Source: Histidinibacterium lentulum
GTDB lineage: Bacteria; Pseudomonadota; Alphaproteobacteria; Rhodobacterales; Rhodobacteraceae
Assembly: GCF_003789055.1 (NCBI RefSeq)
Contig: NZ_ML119089.1
Coordinates: forward strand, 1 to 64,000
Reading direction: 5' to 3'
DNA: 64,000 nucleotides
The translations under genes and the position numbers were made by a program. Below, one piece after another: positions 27,557 to 36,126 of the stretch; position 1 is the first letter of the stretch, and each line of letters begins with the position of its first letter. Below the pieces are notes generated by a model that ran no database searches, was not told where the DNA came from, and saw only the letters and a list, made by a program, of their open reading frames with translations.

Positions 27557-28564
27557 TCAGGCCGCCAGCACCTCGGCGAGCGCGACGGTCCGCCCCTCCG
27601 AGGCCGAGAGAACCGCGGCATCGGCCAGCGCCAGCGCCATCAGCCCGTCGTGGCCCGTGGTGGGCGTGGGCGCGCCCTCGGCGACGGCGGCGGTGAAGGC
27701 CGCGATCTCGGCGGCATAGGCGGCGGCATAGCGCGACATGAAGAAATTCTCGAGCGGCGGGCGCAGGTAGCCCGCAGCCCCCGCCTCCTCGACCCGGCTT
27801 TCATGGACATTGCCCACCGAGACGAGCCCCCTGTCCCCCAGCACCTCGATCCGCTGGTCGTAGCCATAGGTCGCGCGGCGCGAATTGGTGATGACCGCCT
27901 GTCGCCCCGAGGCGGTGCGCAGGAGCACGTTGACGCTGTCCCAGTCGCCCGCGGCCCCGATGGCCGGATCGACCAGCACCGAGCCCATGGCCGCCACGCT
28001 CTCCACCTCCTCGCCCAGAAGCCAGCGCGCCACGTCGAAATCGTGGATCGTCATGTCTCGGAAGATGCCGCCCGACCGCTCGATATAGGAGATCGGCGGC
28101 GGCCCGGGATCGCGGCTGGTGATGGTGATCATCTCCACCTTCCCCGCGGCGCCCGCGTCGAGCCGCGCCTTCAGCGCCCGGAAATCGGGATCGAAGCGGC
28201 GGTTGAAGCCGACCATCAGCACGGAGCCCGTCTCCTCGACCACCTTCAGGCAGTCGCGCACGCGCGCGAGCGAGAGATCCACGGGCTTTTCGCAGAACAC
28301 CGCCTTGCCCGCCCGCGCGAAGCGCTCGATCAGATCGGCATGGGTGTCGGTGGGGGTGCAGATCACCACCGCATCCACATCCTCCGCGGCCTCGATGGCG
28401 TCGATGCTCCGCGCCGCGCCGCCATGGGCGGAGGTCACCGCCGCCACCGCCTCGGCCACCGGATCGGCGATGGCCGTGAGCGCCGCACCCGGAACGCTGG
28501 CGATGGCGCGCGCATGGACCTGCCCGATCCGGCCCGCGCCAAGAACGGCGAAGTTGACTGTCAT
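27557..28564 (-). CDS. iolG: Inositol 2-dehydrogenase (Gfo/Idh/MocA family)
   Basis: 335 residues starting TVNFAVLGAGRIGQVHARAI, the IolG-type Rossmann motif. The catalytic EKP motif is in VFCEKPVDLSLARV, and VGFNRRFDPDFRAL and IHDFDVARWLLGEE match inositol dehydrogenases. It would oxidise myo-inositol to scyllo-inosose with NAD, the first step of inositol catabolism; MocA of rhizopine catabolism is a close relative, so an inosamine substrate is possible. Last gene of the five-gene cluster running from the TIM-barrel gene, 32 bases after the transporter ATPase. Confidence 0.82.
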   Translation of the reverse strand: MTVNFAVLGAGRIGQVHARAIASVPGAALTAIADPVAEAVAAVTSAHGGAARSIDAIEAAEDVDAVVICTPTDTHADLIERFARAGKAVFCEKPVDLSLARVRDCLKVVEETGSVLMVGFNRRFDPDFRALKARLDAGAAGKVEMITITSRDPGPPPISYIERSGGIFRDMTIHDFDVARWLLGEEVESVAAMGSVLVDPAIGAAGDWDSVNVLLRTASGRQAVITNSRRATYGYDQRIEVLGDRGLVSVGNVHESRVEEAGAAGYLRPPLENFFMSRYAAAYAAEIAAFTAAVAEGAPTPTTGHDGLMALALADAAVLSASEGRTVALAEVLAA

Positions 28565-28596
28565 GTCTTTGGTCTTTCCTTGGGGGTGGGTGGGGG

Positions 28597-29430
28597 TCAG
28601 GCGGCGGCGTCGGCATAGGCGGGCTGGGTCTTGGCCCCGGTGATGTAGGCGACGACATCCTGCCCGTCGGTCTCCTCCTTCCTCAGGTTCGCCACGATCC
28701 GGCCGCGGCGGAACACCACGATCCGGTCCACGAGATCCATCACCTGCCGCATGTTGTGGCTGATCAGGATCAGCGGCTCGCCCTGGTCCTTCAGCGTGCG
28801 GATGATGTTCTCCACCTGCGCCGTCTCCTGCACGCCCAGCGCCGCCGTGGGCTCGTCCATGATCGTCAGCTTCGAATGGAAGGTAGCCGTGCGCGCGATG
28901 GCGACGCACTGGCGCTGGCCGCCCGACATGTTCTGGATCGTGTTGCGCACGTTGGGGATCTTCACCCCCGTCTTCTGCAGCGCCTTGAGCGTATCCTCCC
29001 GCATCGCCCGGTAGTCGAGGATGCGGAACGGGCCGAGCCAGTTCCATTTCGTCTTCTCGCGCCCGAGAAAGAGGTTGTCGGGCACGTCGAGGTGATCGGC
29101 GAGCGCCAGCGTCTGGAACACCGTCTCGATGCCTGCGTGACGGGCATGGAGCGGACCCTCGAAATCGACATAGGCGCCGTCGAACCAGATCTTGCCGCGG
29201 GTGCGCTGTTCCACCCCCGTGATCTGGCGCACGAAGGTGGACTTGCCCGCGCCGTTGTCGCCCATGATCGCCACGTGTTCGCCCCGGCGGATCTCGAAAT
29301 CCGCCTCCTCGAGGGCGTGCACCCCGCCGTAATGCTTGGTCAGACCCTCGGTGCGCAGGATCACCTCCCCGAGAGCATGCGTGTCCCGGGGCCGCGCGTG
29401 GCCATCCTGGCTGATATCGACGTCACTCAT
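28597..29430 (-). CDS. CUT2-type sugar/inositol ABC transporter ATP-binding protein, single domain
   Basis: 277 residues with one ABC domain: Walker A GDNGAGKST, signature MSGGQRQ, Walker B TIMDEPTAALG. Most transporters of the ribose/xylose/inositol class use a fused double ATPase of about 500 residues; a single-domain version resembles FrcA of rhizobial fructose transport. KWNWLGPFR in the helical subdomain is typical of that branch. It should dimerise beneath the permease encoded just upstream to energise uptake. The gap to the permease is 13 bases. Confidence 0.88.
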   Translation of the reverse strand: MSDVDISQDGHARPRDTHALGEVILRTEGLTKHYGGVHALEEADFEIRRGEHVAIMGDNGAGKSTFVRQITGVEQRTRGKIWFDGAYVDFEGPLHARHAGIETVFQTLALADHLDVPDNLFLGREKTKWNWLGPFRILDYRAMREDTLKALQKTGVKIPNVRNTIQNMSGGQRQCVAIARTATFHSKLTIMDEPTAALGVQETAQVENIIRTLKDQGEPLILISHNMRQVMDLVDRIVVFRRGRIVANLRKEETDGQDVVAYITGAKTQPAYADAAA

Positions 29431-29443
29431 CCCGTTTCTCCCC

Positions 29444-30523
29444 TCAGGCCCTGGCCGCTGCCTTGCGCTGGCGATACTGGTCGAGCACCACGGCGCCCAC
29501 GATGATCGCGCCCTTCACCATCTCCTGGTAGAAGGCGTCGAGACGCAGGAAGGTGAAGCCCGAGATGATCACCCCGAAGATCAGCGCGCCGATCACCGTC
29601 CCCACGATGGACCCGCGCCCGCCCTGAAGTGAAATGCCGCCGATCACCGCCATGGCGATGGCGTCGAGCTCGTACATCACCCCCATGCCCGATTGCGCGG
29701 TCAGGTTCTTCGAGCTGAGCACGATGGCCGCCACGGCCGCGAGCACGCCCGCGATGGTGTAGACCAGCACGAGATGGCGCTGCACGTTGATGCCGGACAT
29801 CCGCGCTGCCGCCTCGTTCGAGCCGATGGCGTAGGTGTGCTTGCCGTAGACGGTGTAGCGCATCACGAGGTGGAACAGGATCGCCAGGACGAGGAAGATG
29901 ATGACGGGATTCATGCCCGCGCCGATGGCGGCATAGCTCTCGGTGGGAAAGGACACGGGCTGCCCCTCGGTCCACCACTTCGCCACGCCGCGCGCGGAGA
30001 CCATCATGCCAAGCGTCGCGATGAAGGGGGGGATCTTGGTGTAGCCCACGAGGAGGCCGTTGATGCCGCCGGCGACAAGCCCGCACAGGAGCCCCACGAC
30101 GATGGGCACGATCACCGGCAGGTCGACCCAGCCCTGCTCCATGAAGACGCCCTTGGGGTTCGGAAAGCCGTTCACCTCGGCCACCTGGGCGAAGGACATG
30201 GCGATCATCGCCGTGGCCCCGACGATGGAGCCGGAACTGAGATCGATACCGCCGGTGATGATCACCTGCGTGACGCCCAGCGCGATGATGCCGACGATGG
30301 CGACCTGCAGGATGATGATCTGCAGCCGCTGCTCGTTGAAGATCGAGTCGAACCGCCCCGCGCTGTCGAAGAGGAAGCTCTGGTCCATGATCAGGAAGCC
30401 GAGCAGCTCGAACACCGCGACGATGAGAAAGAGCGCGATCAGGACGTTGAGTTCGGCCGGTCGCTGCCTCTTGGAGTGATCGTATTTGAGCCCGCCGACA
30501 CCGTGGGCCGCCTGGTCCGCCAT
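29444..30523 (-). CDS. CUT2-type sugar/inositol ABC transporter permease
   Basis: 359 residues with about nine or ten hydrophobic segments. The motif ITGGIDLSSGSIVG corresponds to the GGIDLS.G signature of RbsC/FrcB permeases, and NEAAARMSGINV is the cytoplasmic EAA-like loop that contacts the ATPase. An unusually long N-terminal cytoplasmic part (about 30 residues, QAAHGVGGLKYDHSKRQRP) precedes the first helix. It lies between the binding protein and the ATPase on the same strand. Confidence 0.9.
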   Translation of the reverse strand: MADQAAHGVGGLKYDHSKRQRPAELNVLIALFLIVAVFELLGFLIMDQSFLFDSAGRFDSIFNEQRLQIIILQVAIVGIIALGVTQVIITGGIDLSSGSIVGATAMIAMSFAQVAEVNGFPNPKGVFMEQGWVDLPVIVPIVVGLLCGLVAGGINGLLVGYTKIPPFIATLGMMVSARGVAKWWTEGQPVSFPTESYAAIGAGMNPVIIFLVLAILFHLVMRYTVYGKHTYAIGSNEAAARMSGINVQRHLVLVYTIAGVLAAVAAIVLSSKNLTAQSGMGVMYELDAIAMAVIGGISLQGGRGSIVGTVIGALIFGVIISGFTFLRLDAFYQEMVKGAIIVGAVVLDQYRQRKAAARA

Positions 30524-30613
30524 CGCGCTGTCCTCCCGAAGGCCCGGTTTACCGCCGGGCGGCGAGCCCCCGGGCGCGGGACGCCCGGAGGTCTCTGTTC
30601 CGCCTGACGCGGA

Positions 30614-31561
30614 TCAGTTCGCGCTCATGAAGTCGGCCATGTTGGCCGGCGTCACGAGCTGGAAGGGAATGTAGACCTTCTGGTCCACGTCCTCGCCGTT
30701 CACCAGGGCAATCGCCGCCTCGATGGAGCCCGAGCCCTGACCGGCGGCATCCTGGAACACGGTCACGTCGAGATCGCCCTGGGACATCGACACCAGCGCG
30801 TCCTGGGTGGCGTCGACGCCCGTCACCACCACGTCATCCATGGAGATGCCCGCGGCCTTCAGCGCCTGGATCGCGCCGATGGCCATCTCGTCGTTGTTCG
30901 AGAAGACGACGTGGAACTCCTCGCCCGACGACAGCCAGTTGGTCATCAGGTCCTGGGCCTCGTCGCGCGACCAGTTGGCTGTCTGCTCGTCGATCAGGGT
31001 GATGAAGTTGCACATGGACGTGCCGAGGATGTCCCGCACGTCGATGCTGCGCTGCACCGCGGCCTGGTTCGACAGCTGGCCCATCAGCATGTAGCCCCGC
31101 GCGCCGTTGCCGAGGCCCTGGGCCCGCAGCATCTTGCAGGCCTCGAAGGCCGCCAGCGTGCCCGACTCGATCTCGTTGGAGGCAACGAAGGCCTGGTTGT
31201 CCGGCAGCGTGTCCACGTTGATCGGCTCGCGGTTCACATAGACCAGCGGCACGCCCGCGCCTTCGGCGGCGGCCGACATCGCCTCGGTCGCCGAGGTATC
31301 GACCGCGTTCACGATGATCGCGTCGACGCCGCTTGCGATGAAGTTGTTGATCTGGTCGAGCTGGCGCGCCACGTCGTCCTGCGCATCCTCGATCTGCAGA
31401 TCGACACCGTCGAGCCCCGCGGCATACTCCTCCATCCCGTTGCGCAGGACGGTCAGGAAATTGTCGTCGAAGCGGGACATGCTCACGCCGATCTGCTGGG
31501 CCATCGCCGTGCTGCCCAGCAGGGCCGAGGCGAAGCCCGCGGCGATCAGGGTCTTTTTCAT
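30614..31561 (-). CDS. Periplasmic sugar/inositol-binding protein of the ABC transporter
   Basis: 315 residues with signal peptide MKKTLIAAGFASALLGSTAMAQ. The mature part has the RbsB-type fold: IGVSMSRFDDNFLTVLRNGM, NNFIASGVDAIIVNAVD, VFSNNDEMAIGAIQAL and VTGVDATQDALV. Best functional guess is binding of myo-inositol or a related cyclitol (IbpA or MocB-like), based on the surrounding iolG, MocC-like and MocE-like genes rather than on direct ligand residues. GGAGGAAACC before the ATG is a strong ribosome-binding site, expected for an abundant binding protein. Confidence 0.87.
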   Translation of the reverse strand: MKKTLIAAGFASALLGSTAMAQQIGVSMSRFDDNFLTVLRNGMEEYAAGLDGVDLQIEDAQDDVARQLDQINNFIASGVDAIIVNAVDTSATEAMSAAAEGAGVPLVYVNREPINVDTLPDNQAFVASNEIESGTLAAFEACKMLRAQGLGNGARGYMLMGQLSNQAAVQRSIDVRDILGTSMCNFITLIDEQTANWSRDEAQDLMTNWLSSGEEFHVVFSNNDEMAIGAIQALKAAGISMDDVVVTGVDATQDALVSMSQGDLDVTVFQDAAGQGSGSIEAAIALVNGEDVDQKVYIPFQLVTPANMADFMSAN

Positions 31562-31639
31562 ATGGTTTCCTCCCTAGCGGGTGTCCGGCGCACCCTCCTC
31601 CTTGAACCGGAACCCCCCGTGCGGGGGATCTCTCTCCCG

Positions 31640-32458
31640 TCAGGCCGGGACCGTCTGCAGCCCGGCGTTCAGATGCTCCATCGACCCGCGCAGCGCCGCG
31701 ACCGGGTCCGAAAGGCCATGCACCTCGGGCGCGAAGCACTCGAAACTGACGGGTCCGTCATAGCCCGCCTCGGCCAGCGCCCTGAGCTGCGCGACGTTGC
31801 CCAGCCGGTCCGCACCGTCGACGAGCACGCGATGCGCGTCCTCCATCTCGTCGAAGGTGGGGCCGGGATCGGTGACGCCCGAGACATGGACCATCCCCGT
31901 CAGCCCCGCGAAGATCGGCCCGCCGCCCGCGAGGGCATGGTGAAACGTGTCGTGCACCAGGGCGAACGTGTCCTCCGCGCCGAGGGCGGTGATGACGTCG
32001 ACCGCTTCCTGCTTGTGCCGGAGCGCGCAGCTCGCAAAGCCCAGGGGCTCGACAAGGCCCTTCAGCCCCGCCTCCTTCAGCATCGGCTCGAGCTCGCGCA
32101 GCGCGATCCTGAGGTTCGCCTGCCGCTCGCCGTTGCCCATCCCGCCGCCATCGTTGCGCGGGATCAGGGCCACGCCCTCGGCGCCGGCGGCGCGGGCCGT
32201 GGCGATCAGGGCCGCCGCCTCCTCGGCGCGGGCATCGGACCAGTCGTTGAACCGCTTCACCTCGGCGAGCGCGAAGAGTCGCAGTCCCGCGTCGCGCAGC
32301 CTCCGCCCCGCCTCTGCCGGGTCGAGACCGTCGAAAAGGGGGCCCGAAAGGTCGGTCCTCGCCTCGACCCCTTCGGCACCGGCGGCACATGCGACGTCGA
32401 TCAGCTCGGCGAAGGACGCCCGGGCGACCGTCATGTGATTCAGTGCGAAAGCCGGCAT
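31640..32458 (-). CDS. TIM-barrel sugar phosphate isomerase/epimerase-like protein (MocC/IolE-like)
   Basis: 272 residues from ATG 32458, set by GGAGGGGGGAC just upstream. The AP endonuclease-2/xylose-isomerase-like barrel shows EGVEARTDLSG, LFALAEVKRFNDW, VALIPRNDGGG, GLVEPLGFASC, FALVHDTFHHAL and VHVSGVTDP, with the Glu, Asp and His residues that hold a divalent metal. The family includes IolE (inosose dehydratase), IolI and MocC; the length and the RFNDW/VHDTFHHAL pattern are closest to MocC-like proteins in my reading. First gene of the catabolic cluster after the LacI regulator. Confidence 0.8.
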   Translation of the reverse strand: MPAFALNHMTVARASFAELIDVACAAGAEGVEARTDLSGPLFDGLDPAEAGRRLRDAGLRLFALAEVKRFNDWSDARAEEAAALIATARAAGAEGVALIPRNDGGGMGNGERQANLRIALRELEPMLKEAGLKGLVEPLGFASCALRHKQEAVDVITALGAEDTFALVHDTFHHALAGGGPIFAGLTGMVHVSGVTDPGPTFDEMEDAHRVLVDGADRLGNVAQLRALAEAGYDGPVSFECFAPEVHGLSDPVAALRGSMEHLNAGLQTVPA

Positions 32459-32586
32459 GTCCCCCCTCCGACGACGCGAAGCTCCCGAACGGTGCGTCCG
32501 CGGCGAACCACCGGTCAAGTCTGCGGGAGGCATTCCCTTCCAGAGATGACGGGTTCTGAAAGTCCCGAATGAGAGGATTCCATCAT

Positions 32587-33618
32587 TCAGATCGACTCCG
32601 GGAGGTAGAGATCGGGCCGCAGGAAATGCTGCCCCGGCACCGGCGCCGTATCCCTTTGCTGGCCGGACAATGCCAGTCCCATCAGGTCGTCGCAGACACG
32701 TTGCAGCGGCGTGGCGATGGCCATGGCGACATAGCGGTCGGCAAGGCCCAGCCGGCTTTCGGGCGTCAGCTCGTTGACCACCAGTTCCACCTCCCCCGGC
32801 GCCCGAGCCTCGCGGAGCGCGGCGATGGCCCCCTCCATGCCACCGCCCGCGCAGTAGATGCCGCGCAGGTCCCGGTGCCGGTCCAGAAGATCGAGCGTCG
32901 CCTCGTAGGTCAGCTGCCGCGTCTCGAGGTTCACCAGCGTGTCGAGCACCGTCATGCGCGGCCCGTACTCGCGCATGTAGGACCGGAAGCCCGCCTCCCG
33001 CAGCTCGTGCCCGTGCCAGCGGTAGCCGCCCACGAAGACCGCGATCTTGCCCTCCTTGTGGACCGATTTCAGGATCATGTGCGCGGCGATCCGGCCCACC
33101 TTCAGATTGTTGAGCCCGATGTAGCTTTGCCGGATTCCCTGGGCGAAATCGTTCAGGAGCGCATAACAGGCGATCCCCTGCTCCTGCAGCCGTGCCACGC
33201 AGTCGCTCACGGCCACATGGCTGACCGCGGTGCCCGCCATCACGTCCACCCGGGGGGCCAGCGCCTCGAACTGCGCCACGAAATCCTGCGGCGCCTGCGA
33301 CGGCGAGAAGGCGATGCGCACCCGCGCATGCACTCCCTGGGCCCTTTGCGCCGCCGCCTCCAGCTCCGCGCGGAACGCCTGGTAGAAGGCCTGCCGCTCC
33401 TTGTGCAGCACCACTCCCACCGTCAGCTCCGGCAGGACCGGCAGGAGCCTCTGCCCGATCAGCCCCGCCGCGTGATAGCCGATGCGCTGCGCCGCCTCGT
33501 AGACCTTGCGCGCGGTCTCCTCGCGCACCTTGGCGCGCCCGTTCAGAACCCGGTCGACCGTGGTGACGCTGACGCCCGCGGCCTCGGCAAGGTCGGGTAT
33601 CGTCGGTCTGCGCGCCAT
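32587..33618 (-). CDS. LacI-family transcriptional regulator of the inositol-type cluster
   Basis: 343 residues. N-terminal helix-turn-helix PTIPDLAEAAGVSVTTVDRV with the hinge region RIGYHAAG, followed by a periplasmic-binding-protein-like sensor domain from about residue 65. The cluster genes lie immediately downstream in the same direction and a ferredoxin gene diverges upstream, so it probably controls both sides in response to a cyclitol. No operator could be assigned with confidence. The 128-base gap to the next gene suggests a separate promoter for the transporter operon. Confidence 0.88.
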   Translation of the reverse strand: MARRPTIPDLAEAAGVSVTTVDRVLNGRAKVREETARKVYEAAQRIGYHAAGLIGQRLLPVLPELTVGVVLHKERQAFYQAFRAELEAAAQRAQGVHARVRIAFSPSQAPQDFVAQFEALAPRVDVMAGTAVSHVAVSDCVARLQEQGIACYALLNDFAQGIRQSYIGLNNLKVGRIAAHMILKSVHKEGKIAVFVGGYRWHGHELREAGFRSYMREYGPRMTVLDTLVNLETRQLTYEATLDLLDRHRDLRGIYCAGGGMEGAIAALREARAPGEVELVVNELTPESRLGLADRYVAMAIATPLQRVCDDLMGLALSGQQRDTAPVPGQHFLRPDLYLPESI

Positions 33619-33793
33619 ATCTCACCCCCTGCCGACCCGCCATGGATGGCGGAAAACCCTCATTCCCGAGAAGGAAGGTGAGGGGTTTTGACGGTTTGGG
33701 CAAGACGCGGAGCGCCGCGCATGTCCCCGACGCTTGCCTCGCCGCGTGGAATGTGAGGACTAGGTGCAAACCGCCAGCAGAAGGAGGACGGCG

Positions 33794-34108
33794 ATGCCCT
33801 GGATAGACGCCTGCGCGAAAGACGACATCGAGGAAGAGGACCTGATCCGGTTCGACCACGGTGACAGGACCTATGCGATCTACCGTTCGCCCCACGACGA
33901 GTTCTTCTGCACGGACGGGCTCTGCACCCACGAGAACGTCCATCTCGAGGACGGTCTCGTCATGGATTACGTCATCGAATGCCCGAAACATAACGGCCAG
34001 TTCGACTACCGCACCGGAGAGGCCCTGCGCGCACCGGTCTGCGTGAACCTCGGAACCTACCCCGTCAAGCTCGAGGGCGGCCGCGTGATGATCGACCTGC
34101 CCGGCTGA
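33794..34108 (+). CDS. mocE: MocE-family Rieske [2Fe-2S] ferredoxin
   Basis: 104 residues from ATG 33794, preceded by AGGAGGACGGCG; an in-frame GTG 30 bases upstream is unlikely. The Rieske cluster ligands are CTH (C-x-H) and, 17 residues on, CPKH (C-x-x-H). The sequence DGLCTHENVHLEDGLVMD and ECPKHNGQFDYRTGEA matches MocE, the electron carrier that works with the MocD desaturase-like oxygenase in rhizopine demethylation. No MocD gene is visible in the window. Divergent from the LacI regulator, 175 bases apart. Confidence 0.85.
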   Translation: MPWIDACAKDDIEEEDLIRFDHGDRTYAIYRSPHDEFFCTDGLCTHENVHLEDGLVMDYVIECPKHNGQFDYRTGEALRAPVCVNLGTYPVKLEGGRVMIDLPG

Positions 34109-34170
34109 CACCGCTTTCCCTGCATCTCCTGCCGCGCTAAGCCCCGCTTGGCAGTGGACAGGAGAGGCTC

Positions 34171-35184
34171 ATGCCCCGCGCGCTCGTCACCGGCACGGCC
34201 GGCTTCATCGGCTTTCATCTCGCCCGCGCCCTTCTGGACGCGGGATGGGAAGTGGCGGGCTTCGACGGCATGACCGACTATTACGACGTGACGCTGAAAC
34301 AGCGGCGCCACCAGATCCTGCTGCAGAAGCCCGGCTTCACCGCCACCGAGGCGATGCTGGAGCAGGCTGGCGCCGTCCGCGATTTCGCCGCACGGGTCGC
34401 GCCCGACGTCATCGTCCACCTCGCCGCGCAGGCCGGCGTGCGCTACAGCCTCGAGCAGCCGCGCGCCTATCTCGACGCGAACGTGATCGGCACCTTCGAG
34501 GTGATGGAGGCCGCCCGCGAGGCCGGGGTCCGCCATCTTCTCATGGCCTCCACCAGCTCCGTCTACGGCGCCGAGACCGCCCTTCCCTACCGAGAGACGC
34601 AGAAGGCCGACACACCGCTGACGATCTACGCCGCCACCAAGAAGGCCAACGAGGCGATGGGTCACGCCTGGGCCCATCTCCACGGACTGCCGGTGACAAT
34701 GTTCCGCTTCTTCACGGTCTACGGGCCCTGGGGCCGGCCCGACATGGCGCTCTTCAAGTTCACCCGCGCGATCCTCGAGGGCGAGCCCGTCGACATCTAC
34801 AACCACGGCGAGATGTGGCGCGATTTCACCTATGTGGACGACCTCGTGCGCGGCATCGTCGGGCTGATCGACGCGGTCCCGCCCCTCCCGGATACAGGGA
34901 CGGAGCCCGTTCCCGGCGACACGCTCTCGCCCGTGGCGCCCTTTCGGATCGTGAACATCGGCAACGGCGAGAGCGTGAAGCTCATCGATTTCGTCGAGGC
35001 GATCGAGGCGGCGACGGGCCGTCCCGCCCTCCGCAACCTGATGGAAATGCAGACCGGCGACGTGCCGCGCACCTGGGCCGACGCGAGCCTCCTGCGCGCC
35101 CTGACCGGCAGCGCGCCCGCGACACCGGTGGCCGAGGGCGTGGCCCGGTTCGTGGCCTGGTATCGGGAATATTACCGGGTCTGA
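34171..35184 (+). CDS. NAD-dependent epimerase, UDP-glucuronate 4-epimerase-like
   Basis: 337 residues. NAD-binding GTAGFIGFHLARALL, catalytic Tyr/Lys in YAATKKANE, STSSVYG with the catalytic Ser/Thr, and FRFFTVYGPWGRPDMALFKF, which is characteristic of UDP-glucuronate 4-epimerases (Cap1J/LpsL type). It would interconvert UDP-glucuronate and UDP-galacturonate; the UDP-glucose dehydrogenase gene 3.4 kb downstream supplies that substrate. CAGGAGAGGCTC before the ATG is a good ribosome-binding site. Tandemly oriented with mocE, 62 bases away, but the functions are unrelated. Confidence 0.9.
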   Translation: MPRALVTGTAGFIGFHLARALLDAGWEVAGFDGMTDYYDVTLKQRRHQILLQKPGFTATEAMLEQAGAVRDFAARVAPDVIVHLAAQAGVRYSLEQPRAYLDANVIGTFEVMEAAREAGVRHLLMASTSSVYGAETALPYRETQKADTPLTIYAATKKANEAMGHAWAHLHGLPVTMFRFFTVYGPWGRPDMALFKFTRAILEGEPVDIYNHGEMWRDFTYVDDLVRGIVGLIDAVPPLPDTGTEPVPGDTLSPVAPFRIVNIGNGESVKLIDFVEAIEAATGRPALRNLMEMQTGDVPRTWADASLLRALTGSAPATPVAEGVARFVAWYREYYRV

Positions 35185-35334
35185 CGTTTCCGGCGCTTGA
35201 CGAAGGGTACGGCAAGGCTGGACACGCGCCTTCGGGGCGGCGATCCTCGCCGCGCCGGACACTGGCCCCGACGACAGAAGAGAAGACCCCATGACGTCCA
35301 GATCCGCCGCTCAGGCCAATCCCGCGCACGCCGC

Positions 35335-36120
35335 ATGAAGCTGCCCTGGAAACGACGCGCCGACGACGCGGCCGCGCCGGCGCCCACGCCGGGGTTCGGT
35401 CCGCCCGAACCCGATGCGCCGACCTATGTGGTGGGCGATATCCACGGGCGCTCGGACCTGCTCGACCGGATCCTCGGCCTGATCGACGACGACATCCATG
35501 CGCGCGGCGTGGCCGAGACCGCCCGCGTGGTGATCGTGGGCGATTTCGTCGACCGCGGCCCGGACACGAAACAGGTGATCGAGACGCTCGTCGACCTCAC
35601 GCGCCTGATGCCCCGCCGGGTCACGCCGCTCCTCGGCAATCACGAGCGGATGATGCTCGATTTCCTCGACCGCCCCGAGGGCCGCGCGCGGTCCTGGCTC
35701 AAGCACGGCGGGCTCGATACGCTCTTCTCCTACGGGGTCGGCGGGGTCGGTCCCACCCCCTCGCCCGAGCGCGCCATCGAGGCCGCGAACCGGCTCGCGG
35801 AGGCGCTGACGCCCGAAGTGCATTCCTGGCTCGCCCGGCTTCCCATGCAGGACCGGTCGGGCAATCTCGGCATCGTCCATGCCGGCGCCGATCCCGACTC
35901 GCCCTTCGATCTGCAGAGCCCCGCTGACCTGACATGGGGCCATCCGGCCTTCCTCGATAAGCCGCGCCGCGACGGGCTCTGGATCGCCTATGGTCACACC
36001 GTCGTGGAGGAGGCCCACGCGCGCGACGGCCGCATCGCTGTCGACACGGGCGCCTGGGAAAGCGGCAAGCTCACCGCGGCCGCAATCTGGCGCGGCGAGG
36101 TCCGGTTCCTGCAGACCTGA
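35335..36120 (+). CDS. PPP-family metallophosphoesterase (protein phosphatase-like)
   Basis: 261 residues from the ATG of MKLPWKRRADDAAAPAP. Signature metal-binding motifs in order: GDIHGR, GDFVDRGPD, GNHE, and a later GHT with catalytic His. This is the PrpE/PP1-like serine/threonine phosphatase branch of bacterial PPP enzymes. The N-terminal 30 residues are Pro/Ala-rich and probably disordered. It converges with the tyrosine kinase gene, with a 6-base gap between the stops, so a shared role in polysaccharide control is possible but not shown. Confidence 0.86.
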   Translation: MKLPWKRRADDAAAPAPTPGFGPPEPDAPTYVVGDIHGRSDLLDRILGLIDDDIHARGVAETARVVIVGDFVDRGPDTKQVIETLVDLTRLMPRRVTPLLGNHERMMLDFLDRPEGRARSWLKHGGLDTLFSYGVGGVGPTPSPERAIEAANRLAEALTPEVHSWLARLPMQDRSGNLGIVHAGADPDSPFDLQSPADLTWGHPAFLDKPRRDGLWIAYGHTVVEEAHARDGRIAVDTGAWESGKLTAAAIWRGEVRFLQT

Positions 36121-36126
36121 TCCGGC

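Noticed and set aside
32567-32588. GAATGA-N10-TCATTC inverted repeat as LacI operator
   Set aside because: Its right arm lies in the stop codon of the lacI gene, it is short and no second copy was seen near the divergent mocE promoter.
31640-34111. Very long minus-strand frame extending the TIM-barrel gene upstream through the lacI region
   Set aside because: The ATG at 32458 has a strong ribosome-binding site and matches the family length; the extension is antisense or out-of-frame to lacI.
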